Assembly: GCF_963678975.1 (NCBI RefSeq)
Contig: NC_089274.1
Location: forward strand, 1,104,001 to 1,168,000
Direction of reading: 5' to 3'
DNA: 64,000 nucleotides
DNA from: Dysidea avara
Lineage: Eukaryota; Porifera; Demospongiae; Dictyoceratida; Dysideidae
In this document: positions 20,701 through 31,675 of the stretch, one piece after another
Position numbering within the stretch: the first letter of the stretch is position 1
Layout: the number at the start of each line of letters is the position of its first letter
Notes under the pieces: generated by a model
Database searches by the model: none
What the model was told of the DNA's origin: nothing
What the model saw: only the letters and a program-made list of their open reading frames with translations
Translations under genes and position numbers: made by a program

Positions 20701-23604
20701 TCAGGTGATTTATAATGGGAAAACTTGGTACAATAAACAAGAGTTAGAAGTTACATCAACCCTAGAATCTGTATAAGTTTGCACCCAGTTGGGAATGCTC
20801 TATTACAGTATCTCAGTCTTTCATACAGTAACCACTGGTAAGATACTAGAGTTCTTTAGTAGAGACTTAGATACACCACTGCCATTACAATGACACTTGT
20901 CCATGGTCTCGTTTGTATTAGCATAGATAATAGAGTACATAAAAGCGATAGGAAACGCAATAACGTGACGTGGAATTCCGTGTATTATGTCACGAACATA
21001 CTCGTTACGCTTGCTGCGTTTGTATCAAAGAGAAACAAATTGTTGTAACGACAGAATTTTGTAACCAACGACTGTGAAACTTTGCTACAGTGAACTCAAG
21101 TAAGCAATTGAGGGAACTAGGATGGTACCAACCCTCAAGGAAGTTATACGCAAAATTAAAAGAGATTGAAAGTGAAAAAAACGGCCCAAAAATTACTTTA
21201 AACCACTTAACTTCCTTCGTAAATATATTCCATCCTTTTAACTGTGATAAACCTATTCCTTACCATTTAACAGAGGGAACCAGAGGAAATATCAGAGTAA
21301 AACAGGAACTGTTGCTTGAAGAAATGACTAAGTATCTTCCATTTTTTGCCAAAAGTTTAAATCACCTTGCAGTACAACGCAACGGTAAAAGACTGTGTTG
21401 GTGACACACCTAGCTTACCACAAGATTCGAAAGTGGAACCGACTATACAAGAAGCGGTATGGACGAGGCATGAAGGTACTATGGGCGAAAGTATGACGGC
21501 GTGTAACAATCACGGTTAATGCGATACGCTTTGTTACAAAATCTACAGTCTGAATTCTCTCGCCAAAATCTCTCACAAAGGCCTAAATACTCGCTGTAGT
21601 CTGTTGGGATTACTATTTACGCTGCTTAGAACACTAATTCCCATGCTTGAGCACAAAACTGGCTTGTCCTTTCAAGTTACGCGTAATGAAAATCAAATCG
21701 GAAATCGCTTGCGTTTCCTATCCCTTTTACTCTATTATCTATGGTATTAGTGTCCTGATAGTCAAGGTGTTTGTTTGAAGTATAACAATCCACACGTTCT
21801 TGGTTCTACACATGTTGTTAATAGGTGGATTACGAGGTGATCGGTGATAGTGTGTGTAGTAGTAATATACCAAGGAGAGCCAGGATGACTAAACTAAGGA
21901 AGGTACAGTTACTACTCCATGACATGATACATGTACTAACTGATCACATATAGACCAGTCAGTTATTACTATCATATACTATTGTACTGGTCGGTGAGGT
22001 GAAGGAGATTGGAACAAGTTAGTAATGAGATTTTCTAGCTCAACATGTCAATATTATTACAGGAGCACTGACCTCTTTGATCTTATTAGCTGGAGGAAAG
22101 TCATCTCGCATTGTGTCATCTGATCTTAACAAAGTGTGTTCTCTATTATAGTGTCCCTATAGCTTGACTGTGTAATGTGTATGTGTTGTACTGTATGTAA
22201 AATCCATGACTTTTAACCCTCTAATTTTGTGAGATTGGTCATTTGCGTTCTCCCCCCCCCCCCCCCCCCCAAATTTGGCATTATATATGATTACAGTAGA
22301 CCTAGGGCTGTGTGATAATAATGATAATGTGATCATCATGACGCTTGTGTCATTATCATGATAAAGATAATGAATCATCAGTATCTCAAGATAATAGCAA
22401 ATCTCCATACATTAAAAGCAGTACTCTTGTGAGTAAGGTCACAATCAGCTGTGGAAAAGGTGATTAGAGAAACTAATTATTCCACAAAACTGTGCTTGTA
22501 GAAGTACTCTATGACAATATTTCATTATCGAGATAATATTGTTGATTGTGATAAAATGGTCTTTGTTATTGACACTTATTAAAATGTTGATTTGCATTGT
22601 CGCATTATTGCACAGCACTAGATCAGAGGAGGGCGGACATGATTTAAGTGCTGCTAAAATATATTATACAAATGGTTCGTTTTAACGTGCTGAAGAACAC
22701 TAAGCTTACGACAGGAGTTACCATGCAATGTTTATTGGTGCTTCGTATGGCATGCGGTAATGCGCACGATATACATGACATTGTTAATATCACCATAAAC
22801 CAAAGGGTTTTTAACAAAATAAACGTGCCATCTTAAAACTTACACTAAACCCAATTCAATTATCCAGTAAACCCCATTCAACCCCACCGTTTGCTGGATC
22901 TGTATTGGGTCTATTGAGGCTGACATGAAATACCTAGTGGAACTATGCAATTAAAGCAATAATTTTACATAGTGCTTAAAACGTGTCCGCCCTCCTCTGG
23001 CCCTAGATTACACCAATATCTGTGTAACACGGAGTCTTTGTTCCCAGACCAATGCACAACATTGTATACCAAATAACCAATTATGGCTCTTTCTTAGAGT
23101 GACAAAAAGTTATTGAAATAACATGCAGGGTGCTGATTCCTCAAACCCAACCCTGAATAATTTGTTACCTTCAAAGTTCAGCTGGTATTATTGACCTCAG
23201 ATTTTTAATGTAATAGTTGTAACATGGGCCCGAGTGATTTGCCTAATATGTACACCCAAGCTTGAGGGCCATGAGGTGGCTACATGTACATTGTGTGTTA
23301 TGTGATGTTTATCAGTGTTATTCACTACAGCAATGTCGTGACAAGAAATTGATTGCAGTGTGTGACCTTACCGAGCTGGGTCAACAAGACTTTGATGGTA
23401 TGGTATATACCTTGATCTGTTGATTTTATTATTGATTGCCCTTCTTGATAGCAATCAGATCAAGCCCAGTAGTTGTAGTGAAGTTAGAATGGCTACTTGA
23501 CTCTATATCATATTATGAGTAAGTCAACAGTCATCATATTATGCTACTAGTGTGTATTCTCCTGTTTTAGGTTGCAGCCTGTCAATAAATACCTTGTAAA
23601 ATAA
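14721..23604 (+). CDS. BRCA1: BRCA1 orthologue, RING and tandem BRCT (1002 aa, 17 exons)
   Basis: DNA-repair ubiquitin ligase. Exons: 14721-14797, 14842-14895, 14939-15013, 15064-15143, 15219-15334, 15386-15489, 16638-17982, 18723-19304, 19413-19500, 19547-19621, 19674-19714, 21825-21902, 21963-22017, 22063-22133, 23331-23397, 23452-23518 and 23571-23604. The sum is 3009 nt in frame with GT-AG borders. The N-terminal RING (about 23-66) keeps all eight zinc ligands (CPIC, CGHSFC, CIHTF, CPLC) and is preceded and followed by helices like those that bind BARD1. The middle is fast-evolving, Ser/Thr-rich and partly built of NQPVK-type repeats. Exon 8 opens with a glutamine-rich coiled coil placed like the PALB2-binding helix. 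BRCT1 begins at SGLTISEI and BRCT2 ends with PVVVVKLEWLLDS. Human BRCA1 is 1863 aa; the shortening is in the middle. Exons 4 and 5 after the RING helix are the least certain. Confidence 0.93.
15664..16600. mobile_element. hAT-like element, 937 bp, 8-bp target duplication
   Basis: Ends are TAGAGCTGGGACAAA and TTATCCCAGCCCTA, flanked by the perfect 8-bp duplication GTGCATGC (15656-15663 and 16601-16608). It lies in BRCA1 intron 6. An internal stretch (GTTGAGCTGA..., AGCCAACCAGATGAT) also occurs at about 20350-20640 in another BRCA1 intron and weakly at about 1280. No transposase ORF is seen. Confidence 0.8.
18116..18540. mobile_element. MITE with AGTTGGGAGTAAC-type ends (copy 1)
   Basis: It starts AGTTGGGGTCATTACTCC and ends GGGTTACTCCCAACT, with internal runs of TAATGAGTTACAT. 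A second copy is at 37055-37550. It lies in BRCA1 intron 7. Elements with very similar termini are, from memory, common in fish genomes; the superfamily is not assigned here. Confidence 0.7.
20922..21743. mobile_element. 822-bp TIR element in BRCA1 intron
   Basis: Inverted ends CATAGATAATAGAGTA...GATAGGAAACGC and GCGTTTCCTATCCC...CTATTATCTATG, flanked by GTATTAG on both sides (20915-20921 and 21744-21750). It contains an ORF of about 104 codons (21090-21404, starting GTG) with no recognised domain, possibly a remnant of the element's own protein. Confidence 0.75.
22251..22270 (+). repeat. Poly-C tract
   Basis: An uninterrupted run of about 20 cytosines in the BRCA1 intron between exons 14 and 15. 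It is a likely site of length error in sequencing. Confidence 0.9.
22313..22620. mobile_element. hAT-like MITE with TAGGGCTGTG ends
   Basis: Starts TAGGGCTGTGTGATAATAATG and ends CGCATTATTGCACAGCACTA; the interior is rich in GATAAT. Its right end is interrupted by the next element (22624-23000), so no clean target duplication can be read. Confidence 0.6.
22624..23000. mobile_element. hAT-like MITE with CAGAGGAGGGCGGAC ends
   Basis: 377 bp, starting CAGAGGAGGGCGGACA and ending TGTCCGCCCTCCTCTGG. The flanks CACTAGAT and CCCTAGAT match at 7 of 8 bases. It is inserted at the very end of the neighbouring element (22313-22620), so it is the younger of the two. Confidence 0.75.
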
Positions 23605-23700
23605 TTATAATTATTGTAATTTATGAATGAATTTATTTAAAGATATAACACGTGAGCTACTTAACCTTTGGTCTTCGTATTTTAATTTGTTCGTGCAGAA
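23605..23700 (+). promoter_or_regulatory. Compact BRCA1 3' end / COASY 5' region
   Basis: Only 96 bp separate the BRCA1 stop from the COASY start codon. A CACGTG box lies at 23649-23654. There is no room for a normal separate 3' UTR and promoter, so either the transcripts overlap or COASY is a downstream gene of a shared transcript. Confidence 0.5.
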
Positions 23701-26629
23701 ATGTATCGTACGGCAGCACTCCTCGTAGGGAAGGACACACCCATCCTGCCAGCGCTAGAAGCATCGGCCAAACTCGTACGAGATGTGATGTACGTGCCTT
23801 TGACACTTAACAGCTCGCAAGGGACCCCTCATGTCGCGAAGAGAAGTTTGGAACTACTCTACCAGTATGGCAATCGTCATAATCCATCCCTGGACATTAG
23901 GATACTGCTACCAATCTCCGGATACTCTACTAGCAGCTATCCGCCACTGTCCTTCAAGGTTGATGCCCTCCTGAGCACGTGCCACAACCAGGAATCAGCT
24001 GTCTCACTACCTAGCTATGATTACTTGAAGAGCAGATCAGTTGATGTGGCTAACACACCCTTCATTCATATCAACACCGACACAAACACACACAACACTA
24101 CTAACATCACTTATACAGTGGATACTAGTTCATACAATACGGTAGCCCTGGGGGGCACATTTGACAGAATTCATGGAGGACATAACTTGTTACTAACATA
24201 CAGTGCTAATGTGTGTGACAAGAAGGTTATTGTTGGAGTTAGTGATGGGCCATTACTAGTGAACAAGGCATTGGCTGAGCTGATTGAACCAATAAGTGAT
24301 CGTATTAAAGTTGTGCAGGACTTCCTGACTGATGTTAAGCCAACACTACACCAAGATGTGGTTGCTATCAATGACATGTTTGGTCCTGCTGGATGGGACC
24401 CTGATATTGATTGTCTTGTAGTGAGCCAGGAAACTGCAAAAGGTGGAGATATTATTAACGATGAACGACAAAAGAAGGTACTAGTTTGTTTACAATTAAT
24501 GCATGAGCTTAACACACCTGTCATTATGTTAATGGAGTGTTTATACTTTGTAAGCTCCTCATACACACTCAGCCTACAAACCTTTTTTTTATCCTCCGGC
24601 CCTAATGGCACTCCCTTCCACCCACACATCTCTATGGAAAACAAACTAGAAGAAAAACATAAAAAGGGAAGAAAAAAAAGAATTTACCTACAGAAAAGAT
24701 ACCTACAGAAGCCCAGGGAATGTTAGTGAACTGGTAGATGCCCCTCTGCAATGGCGAGATCTATTGCCAGGGGCACACCAGGACGCTTAGAGCGTGATCG
24801 AGAAGCACAAATGCATATGATGGAGGAGCGAAGCAAGGAGAACCCCAAACTGCAACGGAGCCAGCCCATCACCACTGAATATGGGGAACTCCACTTCTCA
24901 CTGAGTAATTGAGCCAAATGCTTATAGGTGGTAGTGGCTGCTTTCCCCATTCCACCGGAGGAGGCAAACACTAATGGGGTAAAGCTGCCATGCTCTACTT
25001 CGTGTATACGTTCCTCATAAGCACAACGCTTCTCAGCCTCATCATGTCTACGAAAAGTGGCAGCCAAGGTGGTAAACCGATTGGAAGCTGCAAAAGAATT
25101 TAAAATGCGAACATCAAAAAAGGTGTGATGATGTAAGCACCTCCAAAAACCAGATGCTCTGATATCCATGAACGGTGATGCATAGTCTACAAACCACTGT
25201 CTAGCAGTCATTTTTGTTACTTTTCTCATCCAAATAGTAGGCTCACATGACTCAGAATATAACTGGTCCAGCTACTTAGTTGCCTTAAAAAAAGTTGCCA
25301 CCAATGGTCCAAAATATCACAGATGCATGAAGTAAAATGGTGGTGTGGGTGTATTTAAGGGGTTTCCTAGGATTCTGGACCCCCTGCTCTCCCCCTATCC
25401 TCCTGAAATTTTAACTTGTAGGCTTGCAGCAGGAACATGTTAGTTTGGCAGCACAAATATACAGTGGACAGGACAGGGCAGTATGCAATAACTACAGTGT
25501 GATAGGAAACTTTCATTGATTCCTCGATTAAGGGGGAACAGGGGGTGTGCATAGAGAATTTGTAAGACTGAGATACTCTAATAGAGCAGTCACACATGTT
25601 CTAATAGAGTAGTCATAATCATAACAGATGCAGCAGGTGCGGTGGAGCAGGTCAAAGAGTGAGGGGGCCAGGCCAGCTGTAAGTTGAAGACCAAAAAAAA
25701 AAAGGTCACAGCCTGCTGACAATAGCTGCTCTCCACCTATTATATCTCCTTATTTAGAACTACACATACATAGCTAAGTAGCTTGCTACACTGCTTCTCT
25801 GAATACTGTGACTGCTCTATTAGAGTATCCAGATCCTGACTGTTCTATTAGAGTATCTCGATCTTTTCTTGCAAACAGTGTCCCATAAAAGTGGGGGGCC
25901 ATGGCCCCTCTGGCCCCCCGTCTCCACCGCCTATGAGATGCAGTATGACTAACTTGGGAATTAGTAAAACGCGGAATAACGAAATAAACAAAACTTATCT
26001 TTTGCAGATTGTACAAATAGTTACATGCTCTATATAGCTATCATACTTTATTTACACCCTGTAACAGATCTGCATGGCACGCCCTGGCGATGGCTAAACA
26101 GCAGCTGGGCGAGCATTAAATGGGACGAACACACAACCAATCACCCTAGAACAATCTACCTTCGCTAAACATCTATACTCCTTAGTTGATATAGCTACAA
26201 AACGTCAAGACCTAGTTCTATTCTTAGGTTAAACTAGCTGCCCTTCATGTGCATACGACCGAATTTATTAGAGTCACACTAGAGTTCAGTAGGGAAGTCC
26301 AGTGGTTGTGTGTCTTCAAAACTCATCAGGTTTGAATCAAGAGTGTAAGTAAGTAAGTTTAGCGAAGGTAGATCGTACTAGGGTGATTGGTTGTGTGCTC
26401 GTCCCATTTAATTGAATTGAATTGAATTTGGTTTTAAACTCCTATATTTGGCATAGCCGTTCTTCCATATAGGAGGAGTATACACAGTACATACATACAT
26501 ACATAGCTACATATACATAATATACATACGCAGCACTTACGTACATACATACATACATACATACATACATACATACATACATACATACATACATACATAC
26601 ATACATACATACATACATACATACATACA

Positions 26630-26660
<31 letters not shown>

Positions 26661-29600
26661 GTTACATAATAATTATTACAAAAAAAAAAAGATGCAAACT
26701 TAAGTTTTAAAATCAGTAAGTAAATGGTGATGTAAAGTGGAAGTAAATTCTTGATAGTTATTGATATATAAATAGTTAGGTAATTGATTCCACCATTTAA
26801 TTGTTTGTATTCTAAAATATTGTTGTGTACTTGTTAAATAACATCAGGGTTTGCATAAGTTGTGGGGTGCCGTGTGCTGTGATTATGAAGTGAACCAAAT
26901 AAAATAGGAGGATCTAGAGGAATAACATTGTCCTGAGAATAGTGATAATGGTGCATAGCACAGAGACAACGATAACGACTATGGTTTTTAATTGGTAACC
27001 ACGATAGGTTGTTACGATACTTAGATACATGATCATACTTACGTAAAGAGTAAACTATACGTATGCCCCAGTTCTACAGACGTTGTAATCTATCTACTAG
27101 GTTCTGGTGGTCCCCACACTGGGAGTGCATAATCTAGATGTGATATTACAAGCGAGCATTTTAATGATGGTAGTTGAAAGTGATTTTCTATTAGAGTTAA
27201 TCCAGAATAGGTAATAAGACATTTTTTTGCATACTTGAGATATCTGATCTCTCCAATTTAGCTTGCTATCAAACACAATTTCTAGATATTTCTGATTACT
27301 AAAACATCATCGTCAATAGAAAACACCGGAGGTGATTCATCATCACTAACAGATTTTGGCTTGAACCACATTACATTACATTTCTTCACATTTAACTTCA
27401 TCTTGCTTTCTGAAATAAAACATGATATTAACTGCAAATTCTCACACATTTGCCTTTGAACATCTGAATAATTGATACCAGAACAAATTACAGCTGTATC
27501 ATCAGCAAATTGCAGGAGAATACCATATTTAACATATAAGGACATTTCATTCATATACACTAAAAACAAAAGAGGTCCTAAGGCACTTCCTTGAGGTATA
27601 CCACCTTTAACTAATCCCCAATCAGAATATTTTCCATTAAACTTGACATGTTGAAAACAATCACTTAAATAATCTGTGAACCATGCTAGTTCAACATCAC
27701 ATACACCAAGAGAGTTAAGCCTCTGGAGCAAAATAACATGGTCAAGAGAGTCAAAAGCTTCCTTAGGTCAAGGAAAGCAACACAAGCAATAGCCTTGTTA
27801 TCAATTGCATGTATAATAGTGTCAATTGCAGTTAGTAATAGTTGCTCTGTAGATCTCCCTCTTCTATCAGCTCCTTGATAATCAAACAGTAAACCATTCT
27901 TTTCAAAATATGAATTAAGTTGGTAAGCCACAATCTTTTCAAGAAGCTTTGCAATTATGGGAACTACAGAGATTGGTCTAAAATTTCCAGGGTCTTCAAA
28001 AGAACCAGATTTATGAATTGGGGTTACATTACGTTTTTTCCACTCTAAGAGAATGGTACCAGATGACAATGATTTATTGTATAATAAAGTTAATGGAAAA
28101 ATGATTTCTGGTGCTAGTTGTTTAAGAAAAGAAGCTGAAAAACCATCAGGGCTAACTGACTTTCTTACATCAAGCTTTTAAAGCAAGGACATAACAACAG
28201 ATGGATCAACAGCATAGGCGGCGGAAAGGGGGGGCTAAAGCCCCCCCTCAGAATGATATCACACCGAAATTATCTTTCTTGGAGTGGGGCTGAAAACCGT
28301 GATAAAGATCGAGATACTCTAATAGAGCAGTCACTCTAATAAAGTAGTCAGTGTGTAGCGAGCTATGTAAGGATTTTTATGTAGTTTATCAGCTAGAAAT
28401 GGTAGCTGGTGAAGTGGAATGCTCTTGTCAGTTGGTTGTGACCTTTTTTTTTTTTTTTTTTTTTGGTCTCACCTTACCAAGCTATAGAAATAAGTCTGGG
28501 TCAGCCCAGCCCTCATATCAACTACTTCCTCCGCCGCTGATCAACAGTATCAAAACAAAATTTATTACTAGTATAGCATTAGTATTAATATTTGGAGTAA
28601 AACTACTTGCTGGTTGATGATTGATGGTAATAGCAACATTGTGAAAAAATTCATTAATATCATCTAGAGACAATCGCTTACTATCAATAGCACTATGATG
28701 ATTACTGCTATCACGACCAATAACATTGTTGACACCAGCCCACAGGTGAGCTGAAGAAGTTGGATCTTTTTTTGTGTTATACAATAAAGTTTGCAAATAA
28801 GCTAGTTTTGCTTCACGAACAAGAACCTTTAATCTATTTTTTATCAACAGCAACAATTGAATCATGAGATGCCTCAGCTTTACGTTTAGCTAACTTCTTA
28901 CTCTTAATAGCTAATAGTAAAGAAGATGTCATCCATTAATGCTCGCCAGCTGCTGTTCTATCCATCGCCGTGGTGTGCCATGCAGAGCTGTTACAAGGTA
29001 AAGTATAATTACTATAGAGCACATAACTATTTGTACAATCTGCAAAAGATAAGTTTTGCTTATTTCGTTATTCCGTATTCCGCGTTTTACTAATTCCCGA
29101 CTAACTTGGAATTTTAAAATTTGGAGAATTGAATATTAATCACTACAATATCTAACCCTTTTTTCTGTTGTGTTGGGGTAGGGAAAAATCCCAACACATA
29201 AAAATACTAATACTACCATAAAATCTAGTAAATTTTGAAACATTTTAAAATGTTCAAAATCTGTCAGCCCCCTGCACCTATCAGTTACTACCAAACCTGT
29301 AAACCACCTTGGATACACCCCTGGGTGGGGATGAGAAACTATTAATCCAGCTTATATCTGGTTAACAGGTATTAGGAGTTACATTGTGTTCTGCTGGTGT
29401 CAACATGTTATAGGGACTGAAGACACTGCTGATAGAAACGATTGATCTAGTAAAAGCAGAGGAGGGATGTGATAAGCTCAGCTCTACTGACTTGAGGAAG
29501 AAGCTACTAGGAGAATACCAACATGTTAAGGTGACTAGCTGTTGTGTGGGTAGAAGTATTTGGGGGACAGTCATTTCATTATTTCTGAGATTTTTATGCA

Positions 29601-31551
29601 CCTAGTACTTAATTAAACAAAACTGTTAATTTCAAGCTCAAATACTTGAAGATGTACTTAGTACTACATGTATGTTAAAAATATCTCTCAAAATTACTAC
29701 CATACTAATTACTATGGTGATACTATACCGCTATTCAGGGTTCACAATGTGCAGCATACAATCCTCAAACTGGTCCATTCATTATTGGTCTCACTGGAGG
29801 TATAGCAAGTGGTAAGAGCTCTATTAGTAAGAGGCTGAGTAACCTCGGAGCCTTCACTGTGGACTGTGATAAGGTGAGGACTATCTAATGAGATGTTTAC
29901 TGGACTTGTAATCAGTTAGGACATCAAGCTTACAACCCTGGTACTGACTGCTTCAAGTCTTTAGTGGAACAGTTTGGACCAGGTAGTGTGCGTGCGTGCG
30001 TTTGTGCATGTGTGTGTGCGCACGCATGCACTAGCGTGTGTGCATTTCTGTGCATGTTGTGTTTCTTGTATTGTCTATTTTGTGGTCCCCATTGCTCAGA
30101 GTCCCAAAAATTCCTTGAGCTCTAGTTAGATCTCATGTTGTGTTCGTGTTAAGGTTTCTACTCTATTTTTCCAGCTCCATGCTTGCAATATAAATATTCA
30201 AATGTTTATAGAGTATTCACTTGGTACATAACTATCTGAATACGCATTACCTAACAATGACTGAGTATACTACAAGAAAAAGAGCTCTTGGAAAAGTATT
30301 TGATGATAAAACAAAATAAAATATTGAAACTGTTTGGCTCGTTCATACAGACCCAAGTACTAAATTAGGTATTGATTCAAGCTGTACTTGTAAACAAACA
30401 TGATGTGACCATACACTCTTACAGACATAGTGAACAAGGAGGGGATGATAGACAGGGAGATACTTGGTGGAATAGTGTTCTCAGACAAGATCAAAATGAC
30501 TCAGCTCACTTCCATAGTGTGGCCAGAAATATGGAGACTGGCACATCAACAGATCATCAATGCCTGGGATCAAGGTGTGTAGTGTTACCTTGTTTGATCA
30601 GTGTTGATCTGCTTGATCAGGGTACAAGGTGTGTGTTGTTGATGCTGCCGTGTTGTTGGAGGCAGAATGGGATCAGTATTTACATGAAGTGTGGGTGACT
30701 GTTGTCCCTCCTAGAGAGGTGTGAAGATGTGTTAATAGTACAGTGTGTGTAGCTTTGTGTGTGTGGTATATATGTATTGTCTGTTATACTGATATGTGCA
30801 GACCCTTGGCAACATTGGCATCAAGAGTTCACTTTACAATCTTTGTCCTATAAATCTAATAGAGCATTCATCAAACAAGGAAACAATGTTCTAATGTATG
30901 TGTGTATGGCATGAGGTACAAATATTTATGAATTTCACCAGTACCTCATTGCTCTTAAAAATTTATTATAATGCATGACCACATATATTACAGGAAATTG
31001 GGCTGTGTATTAGGTTACACTGTGAAATTTTGGTAGCCAGCTTAAGCAACGTTATGCTGCAATCTGATGGGTATGTATTCATTGTAAAATAATGTATGAA
31101 TGCAAAGCAGCATGCATATGGTTGCTAAGTCATTCTGTTGCAAGTTTTGAAAGTGTAAGAAGTCATTAGTCCCTTCCAACTAATAGCTCTCTTTGTTAAC
31201 TTGAAATATTGTTTGTGTGTGTGGTGTAGCAGATTGTGTGTACATCACAGTACACACACACAGATGTCACCATGTATCACTTCTTCATACAATGTTCTAG
31301 GCCCTCCACCGAGTGATGGAGAGAGATGGTGTTACAGAAGAAGCAGCTAAGAGAAGGATAGATGCTCAGTTGAGTAATAGAGTGAAAGTGGACAAGGCTA
31401 ACGTGTTACTATCAACACTATGGCAACCAGAGGAGTCACAGAAACAGGTTTGTCTTCATAGTTTGCTGTGCAACAAAGTTTGCTATTATTGTTATCATAG
31501 GTGGAGAAGGCATGGTCACTAATGCAGCAGCGACTGTTAAATTTCAAATAG
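23701..31551 (+). CDS. COASY: Coenzyme A synthase, bifunctional PPAT/DPCK (513 aa, 8 exons)
   Basis: Catalyses the last two steps of CoA synthesis: 4'-phosphopantetheine adenylyltransferase followed by dephospho-CoA kinase. Exons: 23701-24477, 29414-29530, 29739-29873, 29916-29982, 30425-30574, 30621-30718, 31301-31447 and 31501-31551; sum 1542 nt in frame. The PPAT part (from about residue 145) has the nucleotidyltransferase signature [11 protein letters not shown] and VVSQET. The DPCK part has the P-loop [23 protein letters not shown], and the C-terminal [19 protein letters not shown]. The length fits the animal enzyme (human 564). The N-terminal region before PPAT is also COASY-like. Intron 1 is 4.9 kb and filled with mobile elements, unlike the other introns (41-582 bp). 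Confidence 0.95.
24723..25229 (-). mobile_element. Retroelement-derived fragment
   Basis: An open stretch of about 168 codons on the strand opposite to COASY, in its first intron. Motifs ([36 protein letters not shown]) resemble a nuclease-like region I associate with retroelement polyproteins of cnidarians and sponges. The family is not assigned. It looks like an isolated piece of an old insertion. Confidence 0.45.
25370..25940. repeat. Repeat cluster carrying the CTCTANTAGAG motif
   Basis: Contains G/C-run segments (GGACCCCCTGCTCTCC; GGGGGGCCATGGCCCC; GTCTCCACCGCCTAT) and four copies of the motif around CTCTAATAGAG (about 25566-25593, 25594-25612, 25808-25834 and 25837-25864). The right part resembles the AGGCGGCGGA-ended element at 28216. 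Boundaries are not resolved. Confidence 0.5.
26119..26405. repeat. Inner inverted repeat with tRNA-like core
   Basis: GGACGAACACACAACCAATC...CTACCTTCGCTAAAC at the left pairs with GTTTAGCGAAGGTAG...GATTGGTTGTGTGCTCGTCC at the right (about 26118-26167 and 26357-26406). Between them, near 26305-26340, is a sequence with a B-box-like GGTTTGAATC, so a tRNA-derived SINE inside a fold-back is possible. Confidence 0.55.
26488..26658 (+). repeat. CATA tetranucleotide microsatellite
   Basis: About 30 near-perfect ACAT/CATA units at 26538-26658, with shorter runs just before. It lies at the 3' side of the LINE fragment and may have grown from its tail. ORFs reading MYVC repeats here are artefacts. Confidence 0.95.
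26660..28935 (-). mobile_element. 5'-truncated LINE with reverse transcriptase remnants
   Basis: Minus-strand non-LTR reverse transcriptase. Successive blocks show the thumb-proximal region back to the fingers: [45 protein letters not shown] and [10 protein letters not shown] (catalytic FADD). The upstream part (28518-28865) lies beyond an inserted element at 28216-28538. At least one frameshift lies near 27735 (after FLDLRK) and further stops occur, so it is inactive. The 5' end and endonuclease are missing. A CR1/Jockey-type clade is likely but not proven. Confidence 0.85.
28216..28538. mobile_element. AGGCGGCGGA-ended element inserted in the LINE
   Basis: A 323-bp insertion starting AGGCGGCGGA and ending TCCGCCGCT, flanked by GATCAACAGCAT and GATCAACAGTAT (12-bp duplication, one mismatch). 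It splits the LINE coding sequence, so it is younger than the LINE. It contains a 22-base T run and the CTCTAATAGAG motif (28306-28350). Confidence 0.75.
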
Positions 31552-31675
31552 TAATTTGCAGAAAGTAACGTGTGTACCTTAGTGAACATACAAAAGAATA
31601 AAAAAAGGTAATTACTACAGGGTGTATTTTATAACAAAATGAAACATTAATAATTCAAGAGATACAAATGTTAGT

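Larger units (their letters stand above)
25956..29098. mobile_element. 3.1-kb element with 163-bp inverted ends and 9-bp target duplication
   Basis: Left arm 25956-26118 (starting GGGAATTAGTAAAACGCGG) and right arm about 28938-29098 (ending CTAATTCCC) are inverted repeats of about 160 bp with small differences. The flanking 9-bp sequence GACTAACTT occurs at 25947-25955 and 29099-29107. Long arms with a 9-bp duplication suggest a Mutator-like element. Between the arms lie a second inverted repeat (26119-26405) and a LINE fragment rather than a transposase. Confidence 0.7.

Noticed and set aside
21090-21404. 104-codon ORF as a host gene
   Set aside because: It lies entirely inside a TIR element, starts with GTG and has no known domain.
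26434-26658. ORFs reading repeated MYVC
   Set aside because: Translation of the CATA microsatellite.
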